The position numbers were made by a program, and so were the translations under genes. Of a stretch of 16,640 nt of DNA, positions 13,753-16,640 are shown one piece after another. The DNA is taken from assembly GCA_020629595.1 (NCBI GenBank), contig JAHDDA010000020.1:1-16640 (forward strand), written 5' to 3'. Within the stretch, counting starts at the first letter, position 1, and every line of letters starts with the position of its first letter. The notes beneath the pieces are model-generated. The model did no database searches and had not been told where the DNA came from. It worked only from the letters and a program-made list of their open reading frames with translations. Source of the DNA: Chitinophagales bacterium. Lineage in GTDB: Bacteria > Bacteroidota > Bacteroidia > Chitinophagales > UBA2359.

Positions 13753-15168
13753 TTGAAAACCATAAAAAAAATAGGGATTTTCTTTTATTTATTCACCGAT
13801 TATATTGCGGCGGTAATTGTGTGGTTTTTGTTTTTCTTATACCGAAAATTATACATTGAGCAATTTTACTTTGAATGGAGTTTCTTAACTTCAGAAAAGT
13901 TTATTCAAGGAATAATTATCATTCCATTGGTGTGGTTATTAATTTATTTTATAACTGGAAATTACACCGATATTTATCGAAAATCTAGGTTAAATGAATT
14001 AGGAAGAACCATAACACAAGTAACAATTGGCTGTTTAGGTTTGTTTTTCTTAGTAATTTTAGATGACTATGTTACAAGTTATCGTTCCTATTATTATTTG
14101 TTTTTTACGCTGTTTTTACTTCAATTTTGCATTACCTTTTTGTTTAGAATAATTATTCTTTCTTTAGCAAAAACACAGTTACAAAACGAAAGTGTTGCTT
14201 ATAGAACTTTGTTGATAGGAGGAAATGAAAGAGCCTATAAGTTATATAAAGAAGTTATTGATGCTCCAAGACCATTGGGGTATAATTTTCTTGGATTTAT
14301 AGCTTTGAGCAATAGAAAAAATAGAAAATTAGAAAACTATATTGATAAATTAGGAGAGCTTAATGATATTACTGAAGTAGTAAAACGCAATAATGTAGAT
14401 GAAGTTATTTTAGCTATTGAAACATCTGAACATCCAAAAATAAATAGTATCTTAAATGCTTTAGCTGTTGAAGATGTAGTTATTAAAATTATTCCTGATA
14501 TGTATGATATTTTATCGGGAAGTGTAAAAATGTCGAATGTTTTAGGAGCAGTTTTAATAGAAATTCATCCTAGTTTAATGCCTACTTGGCAACGACAAAT
14601 TAAGCGAATATTAGACATTTTTGTTTCAGGTGTTGTTTTAGTTTTACTAACACCTTTGTATTTGTTTATTGCCCTTAGAGTTCGCTTATCTTCAGAAGGA
14701 CCAATTTTTTATTTACAAGAACGAATTGGTAAAAACTTTAAGCCGTTTTATATCTACAAATTCCGTTCTATGTACATTGATGCCGAAAAGTTTGGTCCAG
14801 CACTTTCTAGCCAAGACGATCCAAGAATAACAAAATGGGGAAAAGTAATGCGAAAATGGCGTTTAGATGAAATACCTCAATTTTATAATGTTTTGAAAGG
14901 CGATATGTCTTTAATTGGTCCACGTCCAGAAAGAATGCACTATATTAAAAAGATTACTGAAAAAGCTCCAGAATACAATCATTTATTAAAAGTTCAACCA
15001 GGCATTACTTCGTGGGGAATGGTGAAATTTGGCTACGCTGAAAATGTTGAAGAAATGATTGAACGTATGAAATACGACTTGCTTTATATTGAAAATATGT
15101 CGTTGGCTATTGATTTTAAAATAATGATTTATACGGCTATGATTTTGTTGCAAGGTAAAGGAAAATAA
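13753..15168 (+). CDS. Polyprenyl-phosphate sugar-1-phosphate transferase (TTG start)
   Basis: This inner-membrane enzyme transfers a sugar phosphate from a nucleotide sugar to undecaprenyl phosphate, the first step in building a surface polysaccharide or exopolysaccharide repeat. The protein has 471 residues. The N-terminal half has about four hydrophobic spans (starting FFYLFTDYIAAVIVWFLFFL) and then a CoA-binding-3-like Rossmann region (TLLIGGNERAYKLYKEV). After another span at about 285-310, the catalytic Bac_transf domain begins RQIKRILDIF. Its landmarks are LQERIG, YKFRSM (F337-M340), LDEIPQF (from L371), GDMSLIGPRPE (P390-E393) and QPGITSWG. The start is TTG at 13753; there is no in-frame ATG before the first membrane span. 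The nearest polysaccharide-like neighbours are the lipoprotein and oxidoreductase genes upstream. The sugar is not determined. Confidence 0.92.
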   Translation: MKTIKKIGIFFYLFTDYIAAVIVWFLFFLYRKLYIEQFYFEWSFLTSEKFIQGIIIIPLVWLLIYFITGNYTDIYRKSRLNELGRTITQVTIGCLGLFFLVILDDYVTSYRSYYYLFFTLFLLQFCITFLFRIIILSLAKTQLQNESVAYRTLLIGGNERAYKLYKEVIDAPRPLGYNFLGFIALSNRKNRKLENYIDKLGELNDITEVVKRNNVDEVILAIETSEHPKINSILNALAVEDVVIKIIPDMYDILSGSVKMSNVLGAVLIEIHPSLMPTWQRQIKRILDIFVSGVVLVLLTPLYLFIALRVRLSSEGPIFYLQERIGKNFKPFYIYKFRSMYIDAEKFGPALSSQDDPRITKWGKVMRKWRLDEIPQFYNVLKGDMSLIGPRPERMHYIKKITEKAPEYNHLLKVQPGITSWGMVKFGYAENVEEMIERMKYDLLYIENMSLAIDFKIMIYTAMILLQGKGK

Positions 15169-15255
15169 AATTTCGTTTTTTAATGTAATTTAATAAAAGC
15201 TGGAAACTAACTTTACAGAATTGTAGTTTAATGTTTGGTTTTAATTTTATTTAAA

Positions 15256-15873
15256 ATGGAAAATAACAATCACAACGAAAGTCAAAAGCCAGGATCTAAA
15301 GTTTACAAAGCTGAAGTTGTAAGAGAAAATGATAGAGATATTTATCGTGAAAGAACAAGAACTATTCAAGAAAAAGAAGTAGTAAAACACGATAGACCTA
15401 GAAGTTCAGCGGCACAAATGATTTTAGCAGTTTGTGCATTTATAACCATTAGTTTTGCCATTTTTGATAAGGTTATAAAACCAATGTTACACGAAAAAAA
15501 GGCTCAACAAACTGTTGTTTCAACTTCTGGTAAAATTGAAGCCAAAATGATGAACTGTAAAAATAACAGTAAATTTATTTTGTTAGATTGCTTCGTTACC
15601 AATAAAACAAACAACCCAACTGTTACTTTTTTCAACGAAGGCAAATTGGTTGATGCAGAAGGAAAAAGCACTAACGAAGTTTTTGTTCAAGCCGATGGTT
15701 CTAAAACTTTTAACATAAGTGATAAAACAGAAAAAGAAATTGAACTGCCTAATAATGTCCCTGTTTTAATAAGAATTATGTACGATATTAAAACCAAAGA
15801 AGATATTACCTACGCAAGTTTCAATACATCTTTAGGAAAAATTGAATTTAGAGATATTGTAATTTTGGAGTAA
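15256..15873 (+). CDS. Unrecognised single-pass membrane protein
   Basis: I do not recognise this family. The ATG at 15256 gives 205 residues; a TTG seven codons upstream (15235) is in frame but less likely. Residues 1-50 are hydrophilic and highly charged, with many Arg, Glu and Lys (for example REND, RERTRTIQEKEVVKHDRPR), and are probably cytoplasmic. Residues 52-71 (AAQMILAVCAFITISFAIFD) form one membrane span. The rest, about 130 residues, is a predicted beta-rich outside domain with alternating hydrophobic residues and two cysteines (C101 and C112) that could form a disulfide. The positive-inside rule fits an N-in, C-out topology. It lies 87 bp after the sugar phosphotransferase gene and 76 bp before the ABC ATPase gene, so a link to either is possible but not shown. 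Confidence 0.75.
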   Translation: MENNNHNESQKPGSKVYKAEVVRENDRDIYRERTRTIQEKEVVKHDRPRSSAAQMILAVCAFITISFAIFDKVIKPMLHEKKAQQTVVSTSGKIEAKMMNCKNNSKFILLDCFVTNKTNNPTVTFFNEGKLVDAEGKSTNEVFVQADGSKTFNISDKTEKEIELPNNVPVLIRIMYDIKTKEDITYASFNTSLGKIEFRDIVILE

Positions 15874-15911
15874 TTATTAAACTGTTATATGGTTTTACTG
15901 TTAAATTGCCT

Positions 15912-15946
15912 AATTAGTAATTCATAATTCAACATTTATAATTAAA
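15912..15946 (+). repeat. Degenerate heptamer array upstream of the ABC ATPase start
   Basis: Five consecutive 7-base units can be laid out: AATTAGT, AATTCAT, AATTCAA, CATTTAT, AATTAAA, ending 3 bp before the ATG at 15950. The units share an AATT-type core with the fourth strongly degenerate. The sequence is AT-only apart from three C and one G, so chance similarity is possible, but the 7-bp phase is kept for 35 bp. Confidence 0.5.
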
Positions 15947-15949
15947 ATA

Positions 15950-16633
15950 ATGTCTGTAATAAAGCTATCCAATTTAAAAAAAACTTACAATCCCGATACT
16001 ATTCCTGTTCACGCAGTAAAAGGTGTTGATTTAGCTATTGAAGAAGGAGAATTTTCGGCTATTGTAGGACCAAGTGGTTCGGGAAAAAGCACTTTACTCA
16101 ACTTAATTGGTGGCTTAGATTTACCAACTGAAGGTGAGGTTTTGATTGGTGGTGTTGCCATTCATAATTTGGCTGAAAATGATTTAATTGATTTCCGTTT
16201 AAACAATATTGGTTTTGTTTTTCAAGCGTACAATTTAATTCCTGTTTTAACTGCAAAAGAAAACGTAGAATTTATTATGCTTATGCAAAAGCGTCCAAAA
16301 GCTGAAATTGACAAGCGAGTGAAAGCTCTTTTAGAAGCCGTTGGATTAGCCGATAAAGTAAATGTTCGACCATCGAAACTTTCAGGTGGACAACAGCAAA
16401 GAGTAGCAGTTGCTAGGGCTTTGGCTTCAAAACCTAAATTTGTTTTAGCCGATGAACCTACCGCTAATTTAGATTCAGAATCGGCTGAAAATTTATTGGA
16501 TATAATGGAAAAACTAAACCAACAAGAAAAAATTACTTTTCTATTTTCAACCCACGATGAACGTGTTGTGCGTAGAGCTAAAAGAGTAATTACCTTGAAA
16601 GATGGTTTAATTGGATCGGATGTTTCTCGTTGA
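15950..16633 (+). CDS. ABC transporter ATP-binding protein, MacB/LolD type
   Basis: This is the cytoplasmic ATPase subunit of an ABC exporter-type complex, 227 residues and complete. Walker A is GPSGSGKST (40-48), the Q-loop glutamine is Q92 (VFQAYNLIPVLTAKEN), the signature is LSGGQ (144-148, followed by QQRVAVARAL), Walker B is FVLADEP with catalytic E169, and the H-loop histidine is H202 (FLFSTHDERV). The phrase FVFQAYNLIPVLTAKENVEF and the ADEPTANLDSESAE wording place it in the MacB/LolD/FtsE subfamily, which drives lipoprotein release, macrolide or peptide export or similar mechanotransmission. The partner permease, expected to have a MacB-like periplasmic domain, should be the next gene on the plus strand, beyond the window end 7 bp past the stop. 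Without it the substrate is unknown. Confidence 0.94.
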   Translation: MSVIKLSNLKKTYNPDTIPVHAVKGVDLAIEEGEFSAIVGPSGSGKSTLLNLIGGLDLPTEGEVLIGGVAIHNLAENDLIDFRLNNIGFVFQAYNLIPVLTAKENVEFIMLMQKRPKAEIDKRVKALLEAVGLADKVNVRPSKLSGGQQQRVAVARALASKPKFVLADEPTANLDSESAENLLDIMEKLNQQEKITFLFSTHDERVVRRAKRVITLKDGLIGSDVSR

Positions 16634-16640
16634 TTTTTTA

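Noticed and set aside
15208..15215. TAACTTTA as a -7 box for the membrane protein gene
   Set aside because: One mismatch from TAnnTTTG and no TTTG/TTG element at 17-23 bp upstream; too weak to list.
15235..15255. TTG start for the single-pass membrane protein at 15235
   Set aside because: It would add the hydrophobic lead MVLILFK before a highly charged region; the ATG at 15256 is the natural start.

Overview
The window is AT-rich (clearly well below 50% GC by eye) and reads as ordinary chromosome from a member of the Bacteroidota, most likely a flavobacterium-like lineage. This rests on TAnnTTTG-type promoter boxes, a dihydroorotase with the DDQVHFRxPG signature, a DUF922-type lipid-free exported protease-like protein, and lipoproteins with Bacteroidota-style lipoboxes. 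The genus cannot be named from the sequence. No phage, CRISPR array, transposase gene, tRNA or rRNA was found.

Layout. Positions 1-5679 carry seven minus-strand genes: mscL (cut by the window start), a protoporphyrinogen-oxidase-like flavoprotein overlapping a DUF922 protein, a stand-alone CheY-like receiver, an unrecognised 224-residue protein, pyrC, and a YhhQ-type queuosine-precursor transporter. Positions 5746-7659 carry the plus-strand rnhA and rimO. rimO converges with a minus-strand RhlE-type DEAD-box helicase gene, leaving only 5 bp between the stop codons. Positions 8999-11434 carry, on the minus strand, a SAM methyltransferase gene, then ribH, which overlaps a GTG-started GH53 galactanase lipoprotein gene. 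A 345-bp divergent gap follows. From 11780 to the end everything is on the plus strand: a Gfo/Idh/MocA oxidoreductase, an unrecognised lipoprotein, a polyprenyl-phosphate sugar phosphotransferase, a single-pass membrane protein and an ABC-transporter ATPase.

How the genes work together. Most are housekeeping genes (pyrimidine, riboflavin and tRNA-queuosine supply, RNA metabolism, ribosome modification). The oxidoreductase, lipoprotein and sugar phosphotransferase sit together on one strand and could belong to cell-surface polysaccharide synthesis. That is an inference from context; no other glycosyltransferase or export gene is visible here. The ABC ATPase is a MacB/LolD-type subunit whose permease should lie just beyond the right edge.

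The most unusual signals are non-coding. A 72-bp element at 11532-11603 looks like two inverted REP sequences (a REPIN), each starting with GTAG, one arm carrying 14 extra bases. A separate 40-bp imperfect palindrome lies 45 bp further on. Three genes (ribH, the methyltransferase, the ABC ATPase) have degenerate heptamer repeats packed against their start codons. I found no convincing new multi-gene system.
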